From: Siphonodentalium dalli
Taxonomy: Eukaryota > Mollusca > Scaphopoda > Gadilida > Siphonodentaliidae
Direction of reading: 5' to 3'
Assembly: GCA_032622095.1 (NCBI GenBank)
Contig: CP136063.1
Span: 214,229,982-214,293,981, forward strand
DNA: 64,000 nt
Each line of letters opens with the position of its first letter. The stretch's first letter is position 1. The notes under the pieces are model-generated. The model made no database searches, was not told the origin of the DNA, and saw only the letters and a list, made by a program, of their open reading frames with translations. This document shows, piece by piece, positions 33,822 through 44,939 of this stretch. The position numbers and the translations under genes are program-made.

Positions 33822-34719
33822 TAAAGCGATAGCCCGCTTTTTCGCGGAATAATTGTAACTCCCTACATTTCTTCAGAATTGCCCATCAATGGAAAAAATG
33901 TGTTCAAAAACAATATCATTTCTGTGGTTCTTTATTTATCACACACAATTTAACCCCACCCCCTTTAACAAATTATTCATCAAAAAAGCACAATTTTCCA
34001 CCACCAGTCATGTTCAGGCCCCATTTTCACTCAGTTTTAGGGATCTGGTGTTGCAAACTTGGATCGGCTATGGAAGACTGTTCAATATTCTTTCCATGAG
34101 AGAACTTCTGGTGATGTGAGGTCATTGAGTCCAGATCTGATCAGCTGAGCATCAAGCGCATGACTTTATCAGCACATTGAAGAATAAAATATGACATTTT
34201 CAGGTCTGCAAGGGTGATCCAAGATAACTGGATGTGGGTGTATATTGAATTAGTTGAATAAAGATATGCTCTCTTTGAATTGCTGAAGCATTTTCTTAAA
34301 TGTGTCTAAGTTTTAGTGCTATTAACCTTCAAATGACCATACCCACCAGTGGAAATGACACACTTTTATGATATATATCTGTATATCACTGGCTATAAAA
34401 TCCAAAATACTTGTTAAATTAGGTTCTTATAACAATTGATATATGTGCCGTTGACATGCCCATGTTATGGGTCATTTGCATTATCATGTGACTATTACCA
34501 CCTTGAAATTTTTTGAAAATACCTTGAAAAATTGGCATTTTTTATGAAAAATCTTACTATTATTTTGGCTGATGTAAGTGAAAGAAGGCATCAGCAGCAA
34601 GAATAGCCACATCAAGCATGAGATATCCATTGGACTGAAAGACCAGGCTCTGTAAAATGCATTAAAATGCTTTAAAGTGACTCCCAGGAATCAAAAATGA
34701 TAAAAAGCTATTTTTTCCC
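33822..34719 (+). repeat. B unit 8 (alpha type)
   Basis: Alpha markers with ATCATTTCTG; private AGGGATCTGG, TGGATCGGC and GATATCCATTGG. Confidence 0.9.
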
Positions 34720-35619
34720 TAAAGCGATAGCCCGCTTTTTCGCGGAATAATTGTAACTCCCTACATTTCTTCAGAATTGCCCATCAATGGAAAAAATGTG
34801 TTCAAAAACAATATCACTTCTGTTGTTCTTTATTTATCACACACAATTTAACCCCACCCCCTTTAACAAATTATTCATCAAAAAAGCACAATTTTCCACC
34901 ACCAGTCATGTTCAGGCCCCATTTTCACTCAGTTTTAGGGGTCTGGTGTTGCAAACTTGGATCAGCTATGGAAGACTGTTCAATATTCTTTCCATGAGAG
35001 AACTTCTGGTGATGTGAGGTCATTGAGTCCATATCTGATCAGCTGAGCATCAAGCGCATGACTTTATCAGCACATTGAAGAATAACATATGACATTTTCA
35101 GGTCTGCAAGGGTGATCCAAGATAACTGGATGTGGGTGTATATTGAATTAGTTGAATAAAGATATGCTCTCTTTGAATTGCTGAAGCATTTTCTTAAATG
35201 TGTCCAAGTTTTAGTGCTATTAACCTTCAAATGACCATACCCACCAGTGGAAATGACACACTTTTATGATATATATCTGTATATCACTGGCTATAAAATC
35301 CAAAATACTTGTTAAATTAGGTTCTTATAACAATTGATATATGTGTCGTTGACATGCCCATGTTATGGGTCATTTGCATTATCATGTGACTATTACCACC
35401 TTGAAATTTTTTGAAAATACCTTGAAAAATTGGCATTTTTTATGAAAAATCTTACTATTATTTTGGCTGATGTAAGTGAAATAAGGCATCAGCAGCAAGA
35501 ATAGCCACATCAAGCATGAGTTATTCATTGGACTGAAAGACCAGGCTCTGTAAAATGCATTAAAATGCTTTAAAGTGACTCCCAGGAATCAAAAATGATA
35601 AAAAGCTATTTTTTCCCTT
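34720..35619 (+). repeat. B unit 9 (beta type)
   Basis: Beta markers; private TTCTGTTGTTC, AATAACATATG and GTGAAATAAGGC. Its junction with B10, CCCTTTAAAGCG, is the exact empty form of the A insertion site. Confidence 0.9.
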
Positions 35620-36521
35620 TAAAGCGATAGCCCGCTTTTTCGCGGAATAATTGTAACTCCCTACATTTCTTCAGAATTGCCCATCAATGGAAAAAATGTG
35701 TTCAAAAACAATATCACTTCTGTGGTTCTTTATTTATCACACACAATTTAACCCCACCCCCTTTAACAAATTATTCATCAAAAAAGCACAATTTTCCACC
35801 ACCAGTCATGTTCAGGCCCCATTTTCACTCAGTTTTAGGGGTCTGGTGTTGCAAACTTGGATCAGCTATGGAAGACTGTTCAATATTCTTTCCATGAGAG
35901 AACTTCTGGTGATGTGAGGTCATTGAGTCCATATCTGATCAGCTGAGCATCAAGCGCATGACTTTATCAGCACATTGAAGAATAAAATATGACATTTTCA
36001 GGTCTGCAAGGGTGATCCAAGATAACTGGATGTGGGTGTATATTGAATTAGTTGAATAAAGATATGCTCTCTTTGAATTGCTGAAGCATTTTCTTAAATG
36101 TGTCCAAGTTTTAGTGCTATTAACCTTCAAATGACCATACCCACCAGTGGAAATGACACACTTTTATTATATATATCTGTATATCACTGGCTATAAAATC
36201 CAAAATACTTGTTAAATTAGGTTCTTATAACAATTGATATATGTGTCGTTGACATGCCCATGTTATGGGTCATTTGCATTATCATGTGACTATTACCATC
36301 TTGAAATTTTTTGAAAATACCTTGAAAAATTGGCATTTTTTATGAAAAATCTTACTATTATTTTGGCTGATGTAAGTGAAAGAAGGCATCAGCAGCAAGA
36401 ATAGCCAAATCAAGCATGAGATATTCATTGGACTGAAAGACCAGGCTCTGTAAAATGCATTAAAATGCTTTAAAGTGACTCCCAGGAATCAAAAATGATA
36501 AAAAGCTATTTTTTCCCTTTA
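35620..36521 (+). repeat. B unit 10 (beta type)
   Basis: Beta markers with TTTTATTATATATA and TGTGTCGTTG as in B7; private TTACCATCTTG and GCCAAATCAAG. Confidence 0.9.
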
Positions 36522-36972
36522 GGTTACACTGGTGTAAATGTTTTCCATAGGCCTCAGTGCTAACGTTTTAGCGTATAGTGTTGGCAATATAAATGTTGGG
36601 TCCAAAATTTTCTTTAAATCTGAAAAATTGACATTTTGGTAAACTTTTTACAAAAAAAAATCATGTCTGTCTAGCAGGGAATTCGCCTTTAAATCTTATG
36701 TTTTCGTAACTAGTGTCAGAACCGCATACAAAAATACAGTCATATTTTAGACCACACCAAAAAATTCAAACTTCACTACAAAGGGTTAATTCCTGTGCCA
36801 ATGGTTATTTTACCTATGGGAAATCATAGGGAAGAGGTGTGATGATTTTTTTATGTGAAAAGCACACAAGGCTATTGACCAATCAGGGCCCAGTGTCTAT
36901 TTTATTCTCTCCTATATATTCCTCCCGCATCCGCTAGATGTCACTCGGAACCTTATTTACACCAGTGTAACC
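36522..36972 (+). repeat. A unit 5 (right end of array)
   Basis: 451 bp, followed by AATAGG of the flanking CCAATAGG and then unique sequence. Markers as A4. Confidence 0.92.
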
Positions 36973-36978
36973 AATAGG
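36971..36978 (+). other. CCAATAGG, right flank of the composite satellite
   Basis: Exact repeat of 25709-25716, overlapping the terminal CC of the last A unit. Confidence 0.7.
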
Positions 36979-37280
36979 AACGTTCAGCTGCGTTCACATA
37001 TCGTCCTTATACCAGTAAACCAGAATTGATTTAAAATGAAAATGAATGTAGAAAAATGCAGCCTTCCATTATTCGATCGATGGCATTTACTGACAATACC
37101 GTCGATATGTGACAATAATTTTGGGGGCCAATTTCCATGACAAACCGCACCACTTTCAGATCCGATAGTAAGTCATATCAATTAGCCTACATCCTAACCT
37201 TTCCAAAGATACCAAATTTGTCCTTAAGTACGGTGGGTATATTAAATCGAATTTTTTGGGGTCTCTGTCGCTCACCTAAA

Positions 37281-37570
37281 GGGGCTTATTACATGAGCCG
37301 TGACAACCCGGTCTGCCGGGACAACTCGATCACGCTGTTATATGAGCCGAGACAACTCGGTTTGACGTACACGCAACTAGCTAACCATCTAGCTGTCAAT
37401 CACGCGTCACGACATCGGTCCCTAACACTTGGGTTGTCACGAAACGTCACTCACATGACGCGAACATACAATTGGCTAACGTCATATCAAGTCACAACGT
37501 TCGTGTTACGTTCCAAATTTTGTTACGTGAGCCGAGTTGTCCCGCCTAACCGAATTGTCCCGGCAAGGCG
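37281..37570. mobile_element. Right-truncated copy of the GGGGCTTGT palindromic MITE
   Basis: Matches the left part of the full copy at 46118-46604 (GGGGCTTATTACATGAG, TCTGCCGGGACAACTCG, GGTTTGACGTACACGC, GTTGTCACGAAACGTCAC) and stops after CCCGGCAAGGCG. A 162-codon open frame across it is incidental. Confidence 0.8.
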
Positions 37571-37589
37571 AAAGGTTGAAATAACTACT

Positions 37590-37830
37590 TCTGGGGGCTA
37601 TTTTAACTACCCAACGGGAGGCTAATGTTTAACTACTTTTGGTAGTAGGATGAATACGAACTACCCAGTAGTTAAATTTACTACCTGCGAGTGGTTGGAA
37701 TTTTTGCTACCTGCGGGTAGTTAATCTGATAACTACTATTGGTGGGAAAGTATTCTACCTCGAGTGGTTATTCTAGCTATTTTAATTGGTATTCAAAGAT
37801 TTCATATCTAACCACTCAAAGTAGCTATTT
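37590..37830. repeat. Degenerate ACTACC / GGTAGT repeats
   Basis: Repeated short motifs such as AACTACC, TACCTGCG(A/G)G(T)GG, GGTAGT and AGTGGTT on both strands, 20-40 bp apart. Non-coding. Confidence 0.5.
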
Positions 37831-38111
37831 TATCAAGTTTTAGAATCATGCCTCTAAAGATAGTAATGCCATGTGGACCACAAAATATGACAATGGAGAA
37901 AATAATTTCAATATTTATTCAAAATAAAAAAACATAAATATATATATATAGTTCAGATCATTTGTGCTTTTAGCTTAAAATAAATTGCAACACAAGGTTT
38001 CTTACCAGGAATAAGTACATTAGCCTACATAAAACAAAAAAAAACAATGTGAATTTTGTGAAAATCGATGGATTCTCAGAGTTGAAAACTTGACCCAGGG
38101 AATATTATCAG

Positions 38112-40016
38112 ACCCCAGATGTCTTAAAAGGACACTAAAACTTATTGTATCTACATAATTGATTATATACCCAAAATGGTTGCAATCTGGGTCGTCAAAT
38201 TTAAAAAAAACAGCGATAAACTGAAATGGAGTGTCATTTCGTAGATGCTGTTGAAATCAGACGTCTTAAAGAAGCAAAATGAGCAATAAAGAGCGTTCCT
38301 TATCACATTAGAAAATATGTAGGATTTTTTGCGGATAAAAGCGCCTTTGACCCTCAGATGACGTAAGGGGTGGGGGAGGGGCTAAAAAAAAAATATGATC
38401 AATAAAGACCGTTTCTTATCAGTTCGGAAGATATGTGGGGGGAAATTGCAAAAAAAGTAAAATAATGCATGTTTAATGTCATGGGATGTCGTGTCCGGAG
38501 TTTATTGCAGCTGCTGTTTATCCCAGATACTTCATTATTTAAATGACTTGCTAATAACGCATTCTTAACATGAGCAATGACAGGTACATAGCTAGTTCCG
38601 TATAATACTCAATTTATGTTTTTTCAAGGATGTATATAAAAACAAGGTTGTGCATCAAAAATTGCTCTGGTCAAGTTTTTTTTGCTCATAAGAGTGAATC
38701 TGTTTTACCGAGAATCAATATATTTATTTATATATTTAAAAAAAAAATGGATGAAGTAAAGAGGACCTAAGTGCCATAACTCTGGTAGAAAAAAAAATCT
38801 GACAATCCCTACTTTTGAACTCAAATGAGATATTGTTGTGAAAGATACATATAACTAAAATGAATGGGATTTGTTGGAAGTTTGTTCATGTTATCGTGCC
38901 AAAGGTCATAAAATTACAAAACCGACAAACTAAGGTCCGTAATTAAGATAAAATAAATCTTCAAACTCAATTGATATTTTCATGTGAACGGTCCGCATAA
39001 AACAATTCCTAGTCTTTCACTGGGTCTTTACTTTATTCCAAAAAATGCCGTATTGGGGCGTTGTTATCTATTTTAGAGATATTTATTCGTTCAAACATAT
39101 GTATATATACCAAAAAAATCACTTTGTGGGCTTTGCAATACTAATGGGAGTGCATGAACTAATGGTTGTATCGTTTATATGCGGTTGTGGACTACACAAG
39201 ACTCTATAAATAATTCCAAGAACATACATGTACATGTTAAAAATATCGTTGAATAGCTTTAACCAATAATAAAAAAGACGGAATCACCCTTCAGACATGA
39301 TATCAGTCTTCAACCCAGAGAACTTTGCGGCCATGGATTAGTAACCCTCGTCACAACTGGGCGGAGCCCACATATTCTGAGTGGACAATAAATGCGATTT
39401 ATTGATTATTTATGTAAATATAATTTATTAGTCCCCCCCCCCCATTTAATATGTGGTCGAAGGCGCGTACCCCATGGCATTCCCCTGGTGACTTATGTCT
39501 ACCAATGTTCTAATATATCTTCTGAGCTGACTAGGGACGCTCTTTATATGATTAATTATTTATTAGTGGCCAGTTAAGATGTATGCGGTCAACATCACTC
39601 ATTCCGTGGCATTCATCGGTTGAATCTATCCATTCGCATAAGTCTTGTTCAACAACCCGATCGGTCGATAGGCGGCGGGGACCAAATTCGTGTTGTGCGA
39701 CAACGTCATCAACGTCCGCAACACACAATCTTACAGAAATAAATATTTAATATTGTATAATAACATTAAGTCCAACCGGGTGTTCGAAAAGAAAAAAACA
39801 TTTTACCACAGAACTCGACGACTTTTTACTGCATAACTCGTTAACTTGTCTTTTACTACACAACTCGTTGATTTCTACTACAGAACTCGTGACCTCAAAT
39901 CATTACATAACTCTTTGAATTTACTGCAGAACTTATGAGCTACCAAAAAACTCGGCGATTGTTACTACATAACTCGCGAGCTACCACATTAGTCGTCAGT
40001 TGCTATAAAATTCGGC
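38112..40016. repeat. Dispersed ~2-kb repeat, copy 1 (partner 60029-62128)
   Basis: Starts ACCCCAGATGTCTTAAAAGG and ends AGTTGCTATAAAATTCGGC. Along its length it matches the second copy at the great majority of positions. It carries AATAAAGAGCGTT motifs, a C-run at about 39434, and a degenerate minisatellite of TACTACA(G/T/C)AACTCG at about 39800-40000. Relative to copy 2 it lacks about 80 bp near 38490 and about 165 bp near 39370. No terminal inverted repeat, target duplication or coding frame found. Confidence 0.88.
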
Positions 40017-40019
40017 TTT

Positions 40020-40740
40020 CTCGTCGGGAAACACGTTTGTGAATTTTTTCGTGCACTTTTCATCCATGTGTCATTGACCATTCAGCTGCCAGAATTTTTT
40101 TTATGCAGATCCTAGCTTGGGGGTCTCAGGGGAAATCACTCTACTAATTTGTATTTGGTGTATTATAACCTGTTTTCCATATGTCAGGCAATATTTTTTT
40201 AAGTTTCCTGTTTTCATTTCGATTAGCATAAAATGATATGATGCATCTAGTTTTATTTGAAGTGTTTTCTTAGTTTGTTTATAATTCATAGCAGGTAGTG
40301 CAGGGTAGTAGTGCCCAATAGTTTTTCGGGTCGTAATCTGGAATATTGACAATTTCTATGAATCCAACAGATATATTCAGTGTGGGTTCTGGAGTGATGA
40401 CCCACTCTGATATAACACACTATACTGCTATTCGTTGTATATACTTCAATATACAATGTTAATTGCCATTTCTGGGTCAATAATGATGATATATGCTTTG
40501 AAGAAAAAAAGCATGAGGATAAAAATTTCATCTTGCGGAAAAAAACTGATTTTTGGGCTGATTATGACCCACCACCACCCCCGCTTACGTGTCCGGAACT
40601 TTATTAGTATTTCTTCACGCATGCAAATAACGCATAGTTACGCGAAAGTCATCGCATGCTTTATAGAAGCCGATGTTAGTTTCGCGTCCCATTTGTTGAT
40701 ATAAGTATGTTTTGTCAACGTTTTGGATCATGTAATAAAT
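40020..40740. other. No gene recognised
   Basis: AT-rich; contains short inverted TATATACTTCAATATAC-like tracts near 40437-40455 but no supported exon or repeat family. Confidence 0.35.
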
Positions 40741-40893
40741 AGAATCTACAACTCGTCCCCAGTTTATAACGGAATTTATAACACTCGTCCAGTAAATTAG
40801 GTCTGGACCTCGACAAAGGCTTGGTCCAACCCTAATTTACTAGACTCGTTTTGTAAATTCGGCTATAGTAAACTGGGGACTCGTTGTAGATCC
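40741..40893. repeat. Foldback element with ~70-bp arms
   Basis: The left arm AGAATCTACAACTCGTCCCC...AGTAAATTAGG...GGACC (40741-40809) pairs with the right arm 40823-40893, with some mismatches and a 3-nt gap. The loop is about 13 nt. The ends read CTACAACTCGTCCCCAGTTTA and its near-inverse. Confidence 0.8.
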
Positions 40894-41106
40894 TCTATAT
40901 AAGCAATAGACACATATCATACCACATGGTAAACTAGAACAATCCTTACCTACCCCTCTTCGAAGATAATGTTATATTATTTAGGCATATACGATAAACG
41001 ACGACAATCTTATTTTTCCCCATGAACTTTATTTATTACTAGCAAGCTTACTTGGTGTTGCCCAGGTTAAAAAAGTGATGTGAAACACTCCGTTTGGAGA
41101 AATTTC

Positions 41107-41558
41107 ATTGGTAGAACAAAATTTGTTGAACAATGGAAGAACACGATTGAGTCATCAGATCGCGGAAAGTTTTATGGGCTGTTTAAAAAGAATTTCGGAA
41201 TGGAAGCATATATGACTATTACAACAAACTGTTTGATAACATATATTGTTAAGATGCGCACTGCTAATCATAGACTGCAGATTGAAAGGGTAAGGTGGGG
41301 TAAAGCCAAAAAGAAAACAAGAAAAATAATAATACAAATATTTGCCAGCAATGCAAGACGGCGATAGGCGACGAATTACACTTTGCACTAGAATGCACGG
41401 AACTCACACATTTAAGACGAAAATATTTGCCAAAAACTTACCATACGGAACCAACTGAAACTAAATTAGCTAAATTACTCACGAGTGCTGACCCAAATGT
41501 TCTAAAGCAGTTTGCAATCTTTGTGAAGATGGGTTGTAAGATTATTGATAGGAACTAA
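41107..41558 (+). pseudogene. ORF2 C-terminal remnant of a non-LTR retrotransposon, one frameshift
   Basis: The first frame gives FVEQWKNTIESS, GKFYGLFKKNFGME, MRTANHRLQIERVRWG. After a frame change in an AATAATAATAC tract (about 41326-41338) the second frame gives ICQQCKTAIGDELHFALEC and RRKYLP, ending TAA at 41556-41558. The MRTANHxLxIExxRW then C-x2-C-x7-HFALxC arrangement is typical of ORF2 C-termini in invertebrate non-LTR elements. Endonuclease and RT are missing. Confidence 0.72.
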
Positions 41559-41689
41559 CTAATCGACAGCGGCAATTTATAACTATATCTGCTTACGACG
41601 ATTACGGTGATGACATATATTACGACAGATATAGCGAAGATGCGATATGATATAATTATATCGAGTATGACGATAACTGTGGTGGTGGA

Positions 41690-42142
41690 AATGATGATAC
41701 TGTTTCGAATGGCGATGATGATGATGATGTTGATGCTGCTGATGATGATATCGATACCGATGATAATGATGATGATGTTGATGATGATGACGAAAATGAC
41801 ACTGATGGCGAAGATGATTAGTATGGCGATGATGTCTGATGGAGATGATCACGCTGATTGTGATGATGATGATGGTGGTGACGATGATTATGATGACGAT
41901 ATGTATGATTACGATGATGATAACGATGTCGACGACGATAACGACGATGCTTATGATGATGCTTATGATGATGGTGATGGTGGTGGTTGTGGAGACTATG
42001 ACGACGACGATGAAGACGATGATGATGACGACGATGACGACGACGATGATGACGATGATGATGACGATGATGAAGATGATTATGATGATGATGATGACGA
42101 TGACGATAATGGTGATGATGATGATGATGATGATGATGATAG
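41690..42142. repeat. GAT/GAC microsatellite, ~450 bp
   Basis: Near-continuous GAT, GAC, GATGTT and TATGAT triplets. Every frame on both strands stays open (poly-Asp, poly-Met/Thr, poly-Ile/Val, poly-His), so the long ORFs here are not genes. Confidence 0.95.
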
Positions 42143-42459
42143 TATAAATATACACTTCCGCGATATGAAAATGGCAAGCCAGACAACAGTGGCCCCCTTT
42201 TGTAAATATATGTATATATGTTAATTAATTAGTACTCTGTATTCGCCACTTAATTGTGGCATTGAGTAAATAAACGATCAATCAATTAAGAGAACTCTTG
42301 CTCAAAATAGTTATTATGCCCTGATATATTTCAGAGGACTATTATTACCAGCATGCCCGTCCGTCAGGTGACACCATAGAGGGTTTAGGAGAGGCTACAG
42401 CCCCTGTCGGGAAGGGTTTCCCCCACCCGGTCGGGTAAAATCTGCAATGGTAAACCCAG

Positions 42460-44931
42460 TGGTCCGAATCGGCATCTCCAGTTTAGACCTAGTTTAAACT
42501 ACCAGTTTAAACTGGGTTTTAGTAGTAAAACCAAGTTTTTCTCCACCGCTGGGACGACATAGATTTGGTCGATTGCGTTACCTGTGGGACACACTTGTCC
42601 AATTGCAAGAATAGGAGGCGTGGTCTGTCTGTTTATTATCGCTACTTGTCAATGCATTGTCCGGTCAAGCGACCTGTTGTCGCTATATAATCTCCTAATC
42701 AGGGGAATAACCCGTGCGCTTTGAGAAATCACGACGAATGCACGGTCTGTTGTATAACGGTTAGATATTATCTAATATCATGGACGAACGTGACTTTTGG
42801 AACTCAAAAATATCTCTTGAGGGCATGGGTGGGGCCCCGCCACAAATAACCCATAGAAACACCACCACCCCGGGGGTACCATCCGGACGGGTGAAAATGG
42901 GGTATGGACCATTTTTGAGAACGGGAAGGATTTCGGCGAATTTGACGGCATGAAAGGGTGGCTCGCCCATAATACCCGATAGAAACATCACCCATCACCC
43001 CGGGATAACAGGGGTATGGACGGTATAAGGATTTAGGCTAATTAATTTGGCAGCAGGAGTGGGTGGCACGATCAAAATACACCATAGAACCACCCCTACC
43101 CACCCCTCACCGGGGGGAGGTGGAAATTGGGTACGCCCAAATACCGAATAGAAACACCCCAACCCTCACCCCCTGGGAAGGGTACCTCAAATAACGCATA
43201 TAAACACCCCACCCCTCACATCCGGGCGGGGTGGGGTGGGTCACCACCCGAGGGTGAAGATGGGATATGAACCATGTTCGGCCAATTTGACGACAGGGGT
43301 GTGTGGCCCGCTCCAAATATCCCATATAGACACCCTACCCTCATCCCTGGAGGGTACCACCCTGCTGGGGTGAAAATGGGGGTATGGAGCATTTTATTCA
43401 TTATTCCAAAAACATGCCTCTGTTGGTCAATATTACGGCATGTGTAGGTGGCACGCCCAAATACCCCATAGAATGGGGTATGGACCGTTATCGAGAACGG
43501 TAAGGATTTCGGCCAATATGACGTCATTGGAGGGCGGCCCGCCCTCAAATATAGTCATAGAAACACCCCCACCCTTACCGCGGGTGGTTCTACCCGAGCG
43601 GGTGACAATGGGGTCCGGGTGGGGTTGGGTGTTTCTATGGGGGCATTTGGGATGTGCCACCCACCGTTCTCGAAAATGGTCCATACCCCATTTCACCCCC
43701 TCTGTGTGGTACCTCCGGGTGAGGGTGTTTCTAGGGGGTAGTTGGAGCGGGCTACCCACACTGCTGACGTCAAATTTACCGAAATCCTTACCGTTCTCGA
43801 AAATGATCCATACCCCATTTTCACCTCCTGGGTGGTTCCCCCAGCGTTCAGGGGTGGGCTGTTTCTATGGGACATTTGAGCGGACCATCCATCCATGCCG
43901 TCAATTGGCCGAAATCCTTACCAGTCTCGAAAATGGTCCATATCCCACGTTCACCCCCTCGTGTGGTACCCCCCCCCCCCGGATGTGAGGGGTGTGGTGT
44001 TTCTATGGGTTATTTGGGGCGAGCCACCCACCCATACTATCAAATTGGCCGAAATCCTTACATTCCTCCAAAATAGTCCATACTCCACCCCCTCAGGGTG
44101 GCCGTTACCCTCCCCCGGGTGAAGGCTGGGGTGTCTCTGATGGGTATTTGGGCGGGCCACCAACCCATGCGTCAAATTGACCGAAAGAGACCATTTTGTA
44201 AATAAGGAATCAGTTTCAAAAGTCATGTTCGTGTCTAACGTGTCAATCTGATCAGTCCGATCCCGCCATGCTCTCAGCCACCAAATCGACATCCGAACGA
44301 GCGAATTGCAAACAGACATATATAGCAAGAAATCATCCATCACACTGGCACATATTTTGTTAGAATTTATCTCATAAGTACCGACATCGCCTCCCCGAAT
44401 TCCACTAAGACTCTCCTACATCTACATTGAGTGACAAACGCCCGCGCATAAACGCCTCCCCCAATTCAAAATAAACACTCCCATATTCACGAAGAAACAA
44501 CATCAATATTGGGCGAAAAATATCGGCCGAATAATTAAACCCAAAAAAATAGGTTTTAGTCAAACCTGGGGTAGGGTGGTTTAACTTTGAATTTTTTTCA
44601 AAGTATATTTAAAGGTGTATGTTCGAGGCGAGACGTATGGTACGTATAAATCATATATACCTAAGCTTACACTGATGATTATATAACCAATTCACCACAA
44701 ACAATTAGTAATATTACCATAACTTTATCACGTTAATAAAACCTAGTTTCAACTTAAACTGAGTTTATCACAAAACTTGGTTTAAGTACGCTAAAACCCA
44801 GTTTTACTCCCATAAACCTGGTTTAACTACTGTAAAACCAAGTTTAAACCCTACTTAAACCTAGTTTAAACTGGAGTTAAACCTGGTCTAGAATAAAACC
44901 TAGTCTAAACCAGAGATGCCGATTCGGACCA
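42460..44931. mobile_element. 2.47-kb TIR element loaded with GC-rich minisatellite
   Basis: The ends are TGGTCCGAATCGGCATCTC at 42460-42478 and its inverse GAGATGCCGATTCGGACCA at 44913-44931. Subterminal zones are packed with GTTTAAAC, AACCTAGTTTAAAC and GGTTTTA motifs in both orientations. The centre (about 42830-44190) is a minisatellite. No transposase frame, and no target duplication could be assigned. Confidence 0.78.
42830..44190. repeat. Minisatellite of ~130-190-bp units, inverted about a centre near 43,600
   Basis: On the left, units contain CCCATAGAAACACC, CGGGTGAAAATGGGGTATGG and GAACGG(T)AAGGATTTCGGCC in plus orientation. To the right of about 43,610 the same motifs appear inverted (GGTGTTTCTATGGG, CCATACCCCATTTTCACC, GGCCGAAATCCTTACC). 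Long GC-rich open frames in this block are by-products. Confidence 0.85.
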
Positions 44932-44939
44932 GTAGCTTT

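Larger units (their letters stand above)
25715..36972 (+). repeat. Composite satellite A-B-A-BBB-A-BBB-A-BBB-A, 11.25 kb
   Basis: Five 451-bp A units (starts 25715, 27068, 30218, 33371, 36522) and ten ~900-bp B units. After the first A-B, the A starts are 3150, 3153 and 3151 bp apart, a higher-order repeat of A plus three B. Units of each type differ at only a few positions. A units have inverted ends GGTTACACTGGTGTAAAT / ATTTACACCAGTGTAACC, and the array begins and ends with an A. CCAATAGG lies on both sides. Two small open frames repeated in B (76 codons plus, 63 codons minus) follow from copy identity and show no family resemblance. No function is known. Confidence 0.96.
41101..42286 (+). 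mobile_element. 5'-truncated non-LTR retrotransposon with a GAT-rich 3' region
   Basis: The insertion splits a repeat whose intact form is at 21734-21830: CCAGGTTAA...GTGATGTG lies before it and ACTCTTGCTCAAAA after it. It comprises an ORF2 C-terminal remnant (to 41558), a long GAT/GAC tract, and a 3' end with GAGTAAATAAACGATCAATCAATT. A different family from the element at 1-3386. Confidence 0.65.

Noticed and set aside
26233-35917. Repeated 76-codon plus-strand and 63-codon minus-strand open frames in the satellite
   Set aside because: They recur only because B units are near-identical. One copy (B2) is broken by a small deletion, and the sequences show no family motif, Kozak context or splice support.
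37137-37625. 162-codon plus-strand ORF
   Set aside because: Runs through a truncated palindromic MITE and unrelated flanks; no domain signature.
41583-42224. Long ORFs of poly-Asp, poly-His, poly-Ile or poly-Met
   Set aside because: Consequence of the GAT/GAC microsatellite, which is open in every frame on both strands.
42761-44343. Several 60-180-codon ORFs on both strands
   Set aside because: GC-rich minisatellite translations (repeated PHPCRQ, GYLGRATHP and similar), not proteins.
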